DNA of 41,839 bases from Oscillospiraceae bacterium (GTDB taxonomy: Bacteria; Bacillota; Clostridia; Oscillospirales; Oscillospiraceae). The notes under the pieces are model-generated. The model was not told the origin of the DNA. It worked only from the letters and a program-made list of their open reading frames with translations, and made no database searches. The stretch is taken from positions 1 through 41,839 of the forward strand of contig JAILFJ010000021.1 in the NCBI GenBank assembly GCA_024697625.1, written 5' to 3'. The position numbers were made by a program, and so were the translations under genes. Below are positions 33,997 through 41,839 of this stretch, in pieces. The number at the start of each line of letters is the position of its first letter. Position 1 is the first letter of the stretch.

Positions 33997-36906
33997 ATGC
34001 TGCAGCTTCGAAGCATCAAAAAGGACTATAAGGTCGCGGATACCGTGGTGCACGCACTCAAGGGGATCAATCTGGATTTCCGTGAGAGCGAGTTTGTCGC
34101 GATCCTCGGCCATTCCGGCTGCGGCAAGACGACGCTGCTGAACATCATCGGCGGCCTGGACCGCTTCACGTCCGGGGATCTGCTGATCGACGGGCGGTCG
34201 ACACGGCGGTTTACGGACGCGGACTGGGACGCCTACCGGAATCACTCCATCGGCTTCGTCTTTCAGTCCTACAACCTCATCCCGCATCAGACGGTGCTGT
34301 CCAACGTGGAGCTTGCGCTGACCATCTCCGGTGTGTCCCACGGGGAGCGGAGAAAGCGGGCGGAGGAGGCCCTGCGGAAGGTCGGCCTCGGCGACCAGCT
34401 CCAGAAGAAGCCGAACCAGATGTCCGGCGGACAGATGCAGCGCGTGGCGATCGCGCGGGCCCTGGTGAACAACCCGGACATCCTGCTGGCGGACGAGCCC
34501 ACCGGCGCCCTGGACACCGAGACCTCGGTACAGATCATGGAGCTGCTGAAGGAGATCTCCAAAGACAGGCTGATCATCATGGTGACGCACAACCCGGAGC
34601 TCGCGGTCCAGTATGCCAGCCGGATCATCCGCCTGAAGGACGGCGTGATCACGGACGACAGCGATCCGATCACCGAGACGACGTCGGAGAACCCCGACCG
34701 CCTCCGGCAGAAGCGGACCTCCATGAGCTTCTTCACGGCGCTGACGCTCTCCCTCAACAACCTGATGACCAAGAAGGCCAGGACCCTTCTCACGGCCTTT
34801 GCGGGGAGCATCGGCATCATCGGCATCGCGCTGATCATGTCGCTGTCCAACGGCATCCAGAGCTATATCGACAAGGTGCAGGAGGACACGCTGTCCTCGT
34901 ACCCGGTGACGATCCAGGCGGAGTCGGTGGACATGACCGGGATGATGACCTCGCTGATGGGCATCCAGGCCTCGGATGCGAAGAACGCCCACGAAAAGGA
35001 CGCGGTCTATTCCAGCACGATCATGTATGACCTGATGAACTCGATGGTCTCGGCGGAGAAGGAGACCAACAACCTGAAGGACTTCAAGGCCTATCTGGAC
35101 AGCAACGGGGGCGGCATCCGGAACTATATCAGCTCGGTCCAGTACAGCTACGACCTGGACATGAACCTCTACTCCGAGGACCCCAACGGCGATATTGTCA
35201 AGACAGACATCGTCGAACTTCTGCAGCAGACCATGAGCGCCATCTACGGCGGCAACTACAGCAGCTTCTTCTCCACCTACGGGCAGTTCTATTCCGTTGC
35301 CAACGTCTGGCAGGAGATGCTGCCCAGCGAGACCGGTCTGATCAGCCCGCTGCTGCACGACCAGTACGACGTGCTGTACGGGCGCTGGCCGGAGCGCTAC
35401 GACGAGGCGGTCCTGGTGGTGGACGAGAACAACGAGATCTCGGACCTCGTGCTTTACGCCCTGGGCCTGAAGTCGACCTCCAGCGTGGCGGACGATATGC
35501 AGTCGTTCCTGACGGCGGAGAGCGTGGAGAAGGAGCAGGAGCGCTGGAGCTATGAGGAGCTCTGCAGCAAGAGCTTCCGCTATATCTACCCGGCGGACAC
35601 CCTGCAGATCGAGGACGGAGAGGTGGTCGACCTGACGGAGGAGCAGTTCGGTCTGAAGACCCTCTACCAGAACGGCCTGGAGGTCCGGCTGGTGGGCGTC
35701 ATCCGCCAGAACGAGGACGCCCTCTCGGGCATGATGACCGGGGCGATCGGCTATACCCACGCGCTGGTGGAGCATATCGTCGCCGAGGCGGCGGAAAAGG
35801 ACCTGGTCAGGGAGCAGCTCCTGCACCCGGAGACCGACATCTTCTCGGGGCTGCCCTTCCTGGACGACGAGAACGACGCCCTGACCAAGGACAGGAAGCG
35901 ACAGGCGGCGAAGGAATACCTCGCCGACGCCACCGAGAAGGAGCTGGCGGAGGTCTATGTGACCTATATGTGCGAGCCCTCGGACGAGACGATGAATGAG
36001 ATGCTGGATGAGCAGCTTGACGGGGCGGACCGCGCGGAGATCGAGAAGATGATGCTGGACCTGTACCCGGAGTACCGCTCGATGCTGGAGGACCTGGACG
36101 ACGACACGCTGTTCGACTACATCCGTCAGATGATGACCCAGCAGGTGAAGGAGCAGTACGCGATCCAGATGCGCACGGTGTACAGGGAGCTCAGCGACGC
36201 CCAGCTCGCCGAGGACTTTGCGCTCCTGTCGCTGTCGGAGGACGACTATCTGTGGATCTATGACAACGCCATGCCGCCGGTCTATTCCACCCAGTCGCTG
36301 GAGCAGTCGCTGCACCGGCTCGGCTATGTCGACCTGGACAGCCCCACGGCCATCAACATCTATGCCTCGACCTTTGAAAACAAGGACAGCGTCGCCGACG
36401 CGATCGAGGCCTACAACAAGAGCGTCTCCGAGGAGGACGAGATCAGCTATACGGACATGGTGGCCCTGCTGATGAGCTCCATCACCACGATCATCAACGT
36501 CATCAGCTACGTGCTGATCGCCTTTGTGGGCATCTCGCTGGTGGTGTCCTCCATCATGATCGGGATCATCACCTACATCTCGGTCCTGGAGCGCACCAAG
36601 GAGATCGGCATCCTGCGGGCCATCGGCGCCTCCAAACGGGACATCTCCCGCGTGTTCAACGCCGAGACCTTTATCGTCGGGCTCGCCGCGGGACTCATGG
36701 GCATCCTGGTGACGGCCCTGCTCAACATCCCGATCAACATCATTGTGCACGATCTGACCGGCATCATGTCGCTGAACTCCTCCCTGCCCGCGGCGGGAGC
36801 GGTCGGCCTGGTGCTGATCAGTGTGATACTGACCTTCATCGCCGGTCTGATCCCCTCCGGGGTGGCGGCGAAGAAGGACCCCGTGATCGCCCTGCGCTCG
36901 GAGTAA
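33997..36906 (+). CDS. MacB-type ABC transporter, ATPase and permease fused
   Basis: 969 residues from ATG 33997 (AGAGGAA upstream). Residues 1-225 form a MacB/LolD-type ATPase: Walker A GHSGCGKTT (38-46), signature SGGQMQ, Walker B ILLADEPTGALD. A first membrane helix (about 265-290, TLLTAFAGSIGIIGIALIMSL) leads to a very large acidic extracellular region (about 300-815), and three C-terminal helices form the FtsX/MacB core (ISVLERTKEIGILRAIGASKRDI; PSGVAAKKDPVIALRSE). Such systems extrude peptides, antibiotics or lipids by mechanotransmission, or sense them. In MacB the order is the same but the external domain is much smaller. The lipoprotein gene 56 bp downstream may be a partner. Cargo unknown. 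Confidence 0.92.
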   Translation: MLQLRSIKKDYKVADTVVHALKGINLDFRESEFVAILGHSGCGKTTLLNIIGGLDRFTSGDLLIDGRSTRRFTDADWDAYRNHSIGFVFQSYNLIPHQTVLSNVELALTISGVSHGERRKRAEEALRKVGLGDQLQKKPNQMSGGQMQRVAIARALVNNPDILLADEPTGALDTETSVQIMELLKEISKDRLIIMVTHNPELAVQYASRIIRLKDGVITDDSDPITETTSENPDRLRQKRTSMSFFTALTLSLNNLMTKKARTLLTAFAGSIGIIGIALIMSLSNGIQSYIDKVQEDTLSSYPVTIQAESVDMTGMMTSLMGIQASDAKNAHEKDAVYSSTIMYDLMNSMVSAEKETNNLKDFKAYLDSNGGGIRNYISSVQYSYDLDMNLYSEDPNGDIVKTDIVELLQQTMSAIYGGNYSSFFSTYGQFYSVANVWQEMLPSETGLISPLLHDQYDVLYGRWPERYDEAVLVVDENNEISDLVLYALGLKSTSSVADDMQSFLTAESVEKEQERWSYEELCSKSFRYIYPADTLQIEDGEVVDLTEEQFGLKTLYQNGLEVRLVGVIRQNEDALSGMMTGAIGYTHALVEHIVAEAAEKDLVREQLLHPETDIFSGLPFLDDENDALTKDRKRQAAKEYLADATEKELAEVYVTYMCEPSDETMNEMLDEQLDGADRAEIEKMMLDLYPEYRSMLEDLDDDTLFDYIRQMMTQQVKEQYAIQMRTVYRELSDAQLAEDFALLSLSEDDYLWIYDNAMPPVYSTQSLEQSLHRLGYVDLDSPTAINIYASTFENKDSVADAIEAYNKSVSEEDEISYTDMVALLMSSITTIINVISYVLIAFVGISLVVSSIMIGIITYISVLERTKEIGILRAIGASKRDISRVFNAETFIVGLAAGLMGILVTALLNIPINIIVHDLTGIMSLNSSLPAAGAVGLVLISVILTFIAGLIPSGVAAKKDPVIALRSE

Positions 36907-36962
36907 CGGCAGCCCGGCGGTCGCGGAAGAAGACAATCAACCGGAAAGCGAGTGATGCAAAC

Positions 36963-38303
36963 GTGAACCGACACACGCATGAAAACCGAAAGAGACGCCT
37001 CTTATGCATGCTGACAGCTGCGGCGATGCTGCTTCTGCTGTCCGGCTGCGCGGCGCTGGAGAATATGCCGAAGCCCCCGAAGGTGACGCCCGTCCCGACC
37101 GAAGCGCCCGCGGCGGCGGAAGCGGTACAGACCCCTCAGGCAGCGGAAGCGACGCCAGCACCGGAGGCGGCACAGCCTGCGGGACAGCACGGGACCGTCG
37201 TGCGCCTGACACAGAACGAGGCCGAGGCTTATGACCCCGAGTACGGCGTCTCGCGCATCCTGCACATGAAGTGGGACAGCGTGCGGCTGGGGTCCGAAAA
37301 GGTTCCGGCCGCGGCCGAAAAGATCACCGAGACCCTGGCGGCGATGGAGGAGGAGTGGTATACCGGCAGCGGCAGCGACGAGTGGAACCTGTACGGCTAC
37401 AACAACCTGCTGGCCGCGGCGGAGGACGACTATGCCATCTATAAGGAATACGGCGGCGAGGTGCGGGAGTACGAGGCGGACCGGAGCACCCGGGTCGTCC
37501 GGGCGGACGACAGGGTGGTCACGGTCCTGATCAACACCTATTACTACCTCGGCGGGGCCCACGGGGGCTATGACACCCAGGGTCTCTGCTTCGACGCAAA
37601 GACAGGCGAACGGGTGCATCTGAGCGTCCTGAGCCGGAACCCGGCGAACCTGCGCACCCGCCTGGTCCAGGAGATGCTCCGCCTGGTGCAGGAGGACGAC
37701 ACCGGCTACTATGAGGGAGTGCTGTCCCTGACGGAGCCCGCGAATTACGAGACGGCCTTCGAAGCGCTGCTGCGGGACGGGAGCTGGTACCTGGACGGAG
37801 ACGGCATCCGGATCTTCTCGACCATTTACGAGCTGGGCCCCTACGCGGCAGGCATCGCGGAGTTTGCCATCCCCTATGACCGGCTGAGCGACGTGCTGGA
37901 CAGCCGCTGGCTGCCGGAGACCGCGGAGGGCAGCGCAAAGCTGAGCCTCCTGAGCGCGGAAGAGGTGCCGGAGGGCAGGCTGGAGATCGTCGACAGCGTG
38001 TCGACCGGTGCCGACGGCGTAACCGCCCTGCTGTACTGCGAGGGAAGGGCGGAGGACGTCACCGTGGAGCGCGTCGAGTGGATGGGGGACTATCTGACCG
38101 CCGACGAACAGCTCTGGTACTGCGCCATGCTGCAGGACTCCGCCGTCCAGCTTGAACTCACTTTCCCGGGAGACCTGCCGAGTGTCGAGATCCGTTACCG
38201 TGATGCCTCCGGCGAGCATGCGCTGCTGGTCAGCCTCTCCGGACAGGACGGCAGCCTGCTTCTGACGGAGTACGGCGGCCAGGGTTCAGCAGGGATAGGA
38301 TAA
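36963..38303 (+). CDS. Lipoprotein with DUF3298-like (RsiV/PdaC-type) domain
   Basis: 446 residues. Signal peptide and lipobox LLLLSGC, then a Pro/Ala/Glu-rich spacer (about 35-75), typical of surface lipoproteins. The folded part contains DDRVVTVLINTYYYLGGAHGGYDTQGLCFDAKTGERVHLSVL, the DUF3298 pattern seen in RsiV and PdaC, and an unassigned C-terminal beta-rich part. The GTG start (36963) has a poor ribosome site; ATG 37008 would give an unusually short signal. Probably co-transcribed with the ABC transporter, and possibly its sensory or accessory lipoprotein. RsiV binds lysozyme, so a cell-envelope stress role is an option. Confidence 0.8.
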   Translation: MNRHTHENRKRRLLCMLTAAAMLLLLSGCAALENMPKPPKVTPVPTEAPAAAEAVQTPQAAEATPAPEAAQPAGQHGTVVRLTQNEAEAYDPEYGVSRILHMKWDSVRLGSEKVPAAAEKITETLAAMEEEWYTGSGSDEWNLYGYNNLLAAAEDDYAIYKEYGGEVREYEADRSTRVVRADDRVVTVLINTYYYLGGAHGGYDTQGLCFDAKTGERVHLSVLSRNPANLRTRLVQEMLRLVQEDDTGYYEGVLSLTEPANYETAFEALLRDGSWYLDGDGIRIFSTIYELGPYAAGIAEFAIPYDRLSDVLDSRWLPETAEGSAKLSLLSAEEVPEGRLEIVDSVSTGADGVTALLYCEGRAEDVTVERVEWMGDYLTADEQLWYCAMLQDSAVQLELTFPGDLPSVEIRYRDASGEHALLVSLSGQDGSLLLTEYGGQGSAGIG

Positions 38304-38433
38304 GCGAGCGCTGCAGGGATCACCGGGGCCCGGGGATCGGGCAGAACCGGGATCCGCAGGCAGAACAGGCACACCGGGCCCGGAAATCCGCAGACCGCAC
38401 CGGCGACCCGGGCTTCCCCGACAGAACGGACAT

Positions 38434-38481
38434 AAAAAACCTTCGCCTCAGGCAGAACCAAGCCTGAGGCGAAGGTTTTTT
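38434..38481. terminator. Bidirectional terminator between lipoprotein gene and gatD
   Basis: A perfect 20-bp palindromic stem including the A6/T6 ends (core CCTTCGCCTCAGGC/GCCTGAGGCGAAGG), 8-base loop. It serves both convergent genes. Confidence 0.95.
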
Positions 38482-38536
38482 GAAGAAATCGGGATCGGTA
38501 AATCAGAATCAGCCGGTCGGGATCCGTGTGTCCGGA

Positions 38537-39271
38537 TCAGCTTTTGAGGAGACGCCGGCGCATGGCGTCGTGGGCGGCGTTCTCGGCACGGTCGTCCAGC
38601 GCCTCCAGCGAGACGCTGCCGAAGCGCCGCTCCAGCGCGGTCCGGAGCAGCAGGTCACAGAAGGCGGGGTTCTTCGGGAGCAGGGGGCCGTGACTGTAGC
38701 TGCCGAAGACGTTCTTATAATGGGCGCCCTCAAAGCCGTCCTCGCCGTTGTTCCCGTGGCCGACCACAACGCGGGCCAAAGGCTTAAGCCCGGAGCCGAG
38801 CCGGGTCTTGCCGCTGTGGTTCTCAAAGCCGATGAGCTCGGCGCCGCCGCACTCCTCCGTGCACTGAAACACCGTGTTGCCGATCATGCGCTGCGGGGAG
38901 CCGACGGTGTACAGATCCAGCGCGCCGATGAAGTCGCAGCGGGTTCCGTCGTGGGTCTCATAGTAGGCGCCCAGCATCTGATAGCCTCCGCAGATGGCGA
39001 GGACACAGACGCCGTCCTCGATGGCGGCGCGGAGCTCGGCGGCCTTCCCGCCCCGGAGGTCCTGCAGCAGCACCTCCTGCTCAAAATCCTGGCCTCCGCC
39101 GATGAAGACCAGGTCGGCGTTCGAAAGATCGGCCTTTTCGCCGATGGGGACGCGCTGAAGCTCGCAGTCGATCCCGCGCCGGCGAAGGCGCTCGCGGAGA
39201 CAGATGATGTTCCCGTTGTCCCCGTAGAGATTCAGGACGTCGGGATAGAGATGGCAGATTTTAAGACGCAT
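38537..39271 (-). CDS. gatD: Lipid II isoglutaminyl synthase, glutaminase subunit GatD
   Basis: 244 residues, as in Staphylococcus aureus. It releases ammonia from glutamine for MurT, which amidates the D-glutamate of lipid II. The catalytic cysteine is C94 in VLAICGGYQMLG, the same number as I recall for S. aureus GatD; the histidine is in FGSYSHGPLLPKNP. ATG 39271 follows the murT stop by 5 bp, a tight operon; the frame open further upstream is only a shadow inside murT. Cytoplasmic face of the membrane. Confidence 0.96.
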   Translation of the reverse strand: MRLKICHLYPDVLNLYGDNGNIICLRERLRRRGIDCELQRVPIGEKADLSNADLVFIGGGQDFEQEVLLQDLRGGKAAELRAAIEDGVCVLAICGGYQMLGAYYETHDGTRCDFIGALDLYTVGSPQRMIGNTVFQCTEECGGAELIGFENHSGKTRLGSGLKPLARVVVGHGNNGEDGFEGAHYKNVFGSYSHGPLLPKNPAFCDLLLRTALERRFGSVSLEALDDRAENAAHDAMRRRLLKS

Positions 39272-39276
39272 GGCGG

Positions 39277-40650
39277 TCACTCCCAGAATTCCGCTCCGCC
39301 GCAGCGGCGCACGATGGCCGACCGCAGCTCCAGCATGGCGGTGTAGGTCGGCATGATGTAGATGGGCAGCTGCTCGGCAGCGAGGGCGTCCACCAGCGCT
39401 TCCTGATCGTGAATGAGACGGAAGCCGGTGTCGTCCAGCCCGGCGTACTTCAGCCGCAGCTGCATGTCCTCGGCCCGGTCGCCCGAGACGTAGACGGCCC
39501 GGATGCGGTCGGCCATCGGGGCGAGGAGCTCGAAGTTCGCATCCCAGATCCACGAGATGTCCGTGCCGTCGGCGCCGCGGTCGTTGAGGCAGACCGTCAG
39601 GGCGAAGGGCTCCTGTGTCCCGGAGAGAAACTCCAGCGCCTGGCTGCATCCGGCGGGGTTCTTGACCAGAATCATCTTGGCCCCGGCGGCGCCCAGCGCG
39701 AAGTCCTCCATCCGCCCGAAGCCGCAGGAGAAGCGGCCGAGAGCCTGCACACAGACCGCATGCGCGATCCCCATGGCCTCGCAGGCACAGAGCGCCGCGA
39801 CGGCGTTATACAGGTTGTAGACCGCGGGGAGATTGACGCGGATGTCCTCGGTGCCCCCGGGCGTTCTGAGGCGCACCTCGCTGTGGGTGCCGTCCATCAG
39901 GAGGATCTCCGTCACGGCATAGTCGGCAGGCTCGCGCCGGTAGCCGCAGGAGGGGCAGCGGAAGCCGCCCAGATGCGCATAGGTGTGATAGTCATACACG
40001 TACTCGGCCTTGCACCGGATGCAGTGGCTGGCGTCGGAGGGGACCTCGCTCACGGTGTTCAGCTCGGTGTCGATCCCGAAGCGCAGGACCCGGTTCGGCA
40101 GGTCCTCCGCCAGGGAAGAGCAGAGCGAGCAGTCCGTATTCAGGCACAGCAGCGCGTCGGGGACGCTGCGGATCCCCTCCCGGATGTTGGACAGGGTATG
40201 GGTGATCTCGCCGTAGCGGTCGAGCTGGTCCCGGAAGAGGTTGTTCACGACGATGACCTTCGGACGGAGCTGCCCGAAGACGGTCCTGGCCGCGGCCTCG
40301 TCGCACTCGATGACGGCGTACTGCTTCTTCGGCCTGCCGAAGAGCGTGCTGTTCATGACAAACTCGGTGGTGATGCCGCTCATGAGGTTGGCGCCGGAGC
40401 GGTTCGCCAGATAGGGGAGACCGGCCTCCGAAAAGGCCTCCTCGATCATCCGGCAGCAGGTGGTCTTGCCGTTGGTGCCGGTGACGGCGACGACCGAGAC
40501 CTCCCGGGCCAGCACCGACAGCAGCGTCGGACAGATCCGGACGGCGATCTTCCCGGGCGTCGCCGTACCGCCGCGCCGGAGGACGCGGGAGGCAAAGCGC
40601 AGGAGGCGGCAGACCAGGGCAGCCGCAAATGCGCGCAAAGAGAATCTCAT
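39277..40650 (-). CDS. murT: Lipid II isoglutaminyl synthase, ligase subunit MurT
   Basis: 457 residues. Mur ligase-type central domain with VTGTNGKTTCCRMIEEAF (P-loop), YAVIECDEAAARTVF, and VVNNLFRDQLDRYGE. A zinc ribbon is inserted (CIRC and CPSC). The C-terminal DUF1727 domain has LNDRGADGTDISWIWDANFE. The N-terminus is basic and hydrophobic, as in other MurT. With GatD it converts D-Glu to D-isoglutamine in the stem peptide, supporting the Gram-positive assignment. It lies 14 bp downstream of the ABC-F gene. Confidence 0.97.
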   Translation of the reverse strand: MRFSLRAFAAALVCRLLRFASRVLRRGGTATPGKIAVRICPTLLSVLAREVSVVAVTGTNGKTTCCRMIEEAFSEAGLPYLANRSGANLMSGITTEFVMNSTLFGRPKKQYAVIECDEAAARTVFGQLRPKVIVVNNLFRDQLDRYGEITHTLSNIREGIRSVPDALLCLNTDCSLCSSLAEDLPNRVLRFGIDTELNTVSEVPSDASHCIRCKAEYVYDYHTYAHLGGFRCPSCGYRREPADYAVTEILLMDGTHSEVRLRTPGGTEDIRVNLPAVYNLYNAVAALCACEAMGIAHAVCVQALGRFSCGFGRMEDFALGAAGAKMILVKNPAGCSQALEFLSGTQEPFALTVCLNDRGADGTDISWIWDANFELLAPMADRIRAVYVSGDRAEDMQLRLKYAGLDDTGFRLIHDQEALVDALAAEQLPIYIMPTYTAMLELRSAIVRRCGGAEFWE

Positions 40651-40664
40651 GCAAACATCCTCTC

Positions 40665-41839
40665 TCAGGTCTCGTCGGGACGGACGATATTCATGTATTC
40701 ATCATAGGTGCAGAGCCGGTCGGCAATGCTGCCGTCCTCTCGGATCTCGATGATCCGGTTGGCGACGGTCTGGGTCAGCTGGTGGTCATGGCAGGAGAAG
40801 ATGACGTTGTAGCGGAAGGCCTCCAGACCGTTGTTCAGCGCCGCGATGCTCTCCAGATCCAGATGGTTGGTGGGCTGGTCCAGCACCAGGAAGTTTGCGC
40901 CCGAGAGCATCATCCGGCTCAGCATGCAGCGCACCTTCTCACCGCCGGAGAGCACCTTCGCGGGCTTGTAGACGTCGTCGCCGGAGAAGAGCATGCGCCC
41001 CAGGAAGGTCCTGAGATAGCTCTCGCGCTTGTCCTCGGAGAACTGGCGCATCCACTCGATCAGGTCCGCGTCGAAACTGTCGAAGTAGTCGTTGTGATCC
41101 TTCGGGAAGTAGGAGGGCGAGATGGAAGCGCCCCACTTGACCGTACCGCTGTCCGGTTCCTCCAGCCCCATCAGGATCTGAAAGAGCATCGTGACGGCAA
41201 GCTCGTTGCGCCCGATCACAGCGATCTTGTCTTCCTTCCCGACAATAAAGCTCACCTTGTCCAGAAGCTTCACACCGTCGACGGTTTTGCTGATCTCGGT
41301 GACGAAGAGCCGGTCCTTGCCGGGCTCACGGTCGGCCTTGAAGCCGACCCAGGGATAGCGCCGGTTGGAGGCGGGGAGCTCTTCCACGGTGATCTTGTCC
41401 AGCAGCTTCCGCCGGGAGGTGGCCTGCCGGGATTTGCTCCGGTTGGCGGCAAAGCGGGCGATAAAGGTCTGCAGCTCCTGGATCTTCTGCTCGGCCCGCT
41501 TGTTCTGGTCCCGGATCAGCTTCTGGATGAGCTGGCTGGATTCGTACCAGAAGTCGTAGTTGCCCACGTACATCTTGATCTTGCCGTAGTCGATGTCAAC
41601 GATGTGGGTGCAGACCGTATTGAGGAAATACCGGTCGTGGGACACGACGATCACGGTGCCCGCATAGTCCAGCAAAAAGTCCTCCAGCCAGACGACGGAG
41701 TTGATGTCCAGGTTGTTTGTGGGCTCGTCCAGAAGAATGATGTCGGGATTGCCGAACAGCGCCTGGGCCAGCAGCACCTTTACCTTTGCCCGGGGATCCG
41801 TATCGGCCATCTGATCGTAATGCTTGCTCACATCGATGC
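40665..41839 (-). CDS. ABC-F ATPase, YbiT-like, 5' end outside the window
   Basis: 391 codons visible; the frame runs off the right edge, so about 150 N-terminal residues with the first Walker A are missing. Seen: first Walker B ILLDEPTNNLD, H-loop VVSHDRYFL, the linker with KLIRDQNKRAEQKIQELQTFIARFAANRSKSRQATSRRKLLDK, and the second nucleotide domain with signature LSGGEKVR. Its Walker A is degenerate (GRNELAVTML; no GKT/S), and the Walker B glutamate is glutamine (LDQPTNHLD). ABC-F proteins act on the ribosome, in translation factor or antibiotic-protection roles. I recall degenerate second sites in YbiT-like Firmicute proteins. No resistance can be inferred. Confidence 0.93.
   Translation of the reverse strand, partial: IDVSKHYDQMADTDPRAKVKVLLAQALFGNPDIILLDEPTNNLDINSVVWLEDFLLDYAGTVIVVSHDRYFLNTVCTHIVDIDYGKIKMYVGNYDFWYESSQLIQKLIRDQNKRAEQKIQELQTFIARFAANRSKSRQATSRRKLLDKITVEELPASNRRYPWVGFKADREPGKDRLFVTEISKTVDGVKLLDKVSFIVGKEDKIAVIGRNELAVTMLFQILMGLEEPDSGTVKWGASISPSYFPKDHNDYFDSFDADLIEWMRQFSEDKRESYLRTFLGRMLFSGDDVYKPAKVLSGGEKVRCMLSRMMLSGANFLVLDQPTNHLDLESIAALNNGLEAFRYNVIFSCHDHQLTQTVANRIIEIREDGSIADRLCTYDEYMNIVRPDET

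Noticed and set aside
33973..36936. 987-codon minus-strand frame opposite the ABC transporter
   Set aside because: Antisense shadow; the + strand product has clear ATPase motifs and membrane helices.

Overview
The window is about 41.8 kb of G+C-rich DNA from a Gram-positive, probably anaerobic member of the Clostridia (gut Oscillospirales/Lachnospirales type). The evidence is the MurT/GatD lipid II amidation pair, a TnpV-type transposon protein, strong AGGAGG ribosome sites, many GTG/TTG starts, Sec-exported TRAP binding proteins and a large fused MacB-type ABC transporter. No species can be named from the sequence.

Layout. 1-950: a tnpV-type mobile-element gene and tRNA-Ser(GGA). 1.0-3.8 kb: a LysR regulator divergent from an NSS-family sodium symporter. 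3.8-7.7 kb: an exported SH3-like protein, the hydrogenase maturation protein HypF and a DUF1294 membrane protein. 7.8-14.2 kb: a complete F-type ATP synthase operon. 14.3-15.5 kb: a solitary CARF/PD-(D/E)XK nuclease of the DUF1887 (Card1/Can2-like) type. 15.6-21.3 kb: glycerophosphodiesterase plus TRAP system 1, divergent from a LacI regulator and a YcxB-like protein. 21.3-22.8 kb: an AlbA_2/Schlafen-type regulator of lower G+C content. 23-26 kb: TRAP system 2. 26.3-30.2 kb: a flavin reductase, a glycerol-1-phosphate dehydrogenase-like protein and an unidentified TIM-barrel protein, with a divergent DeoR regulator. 30.2-33.7 kb: TRAP system 3 with a small membrane protein. 34-38.3 kb: ABC exporter and DUF3298-like lipoprotein. 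38.5 kb to the end: gatD, murT and a cut-off ABC-F gene.

The outstanding observation is in the ATP synthase. There is no separate atpH, and the atpA frame is a single 755-codon gene: a membrane-anchored b'-like stalk (about residues 1-135), the C-terminal domain of delta (about 174-250), then a full alpha subunit (from 261). A separate short b subunit precedes it, so the layout resembles the mycobacterial b / b-delta arrangement with alpha fused on as well. As F1 has three alphas but normally one delta and one peripheral stalk, the fusion implies up to three tethered stalks, an internal start giving free alpha, or proteolysis. An AGGAGG followed by an in-frame GTG lies at the delta/alpha junction. 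The same operon encodes an epsilon subunit without its C-terminal helical domain and a c subunit in which most glycines of the helix-packing motif are replaced.

Other leads are an 11-bp-armed inverted repeat across the CARF nuclease promoter, hairpins in the same place (between binding-protein and small-permease genes) in all three TRAP operons, a glycerophosphate theme (GDPD, G1P dehydrogenase, anion-type transporters), and tandem repeats running across the stop codons of two neighbouring genes.
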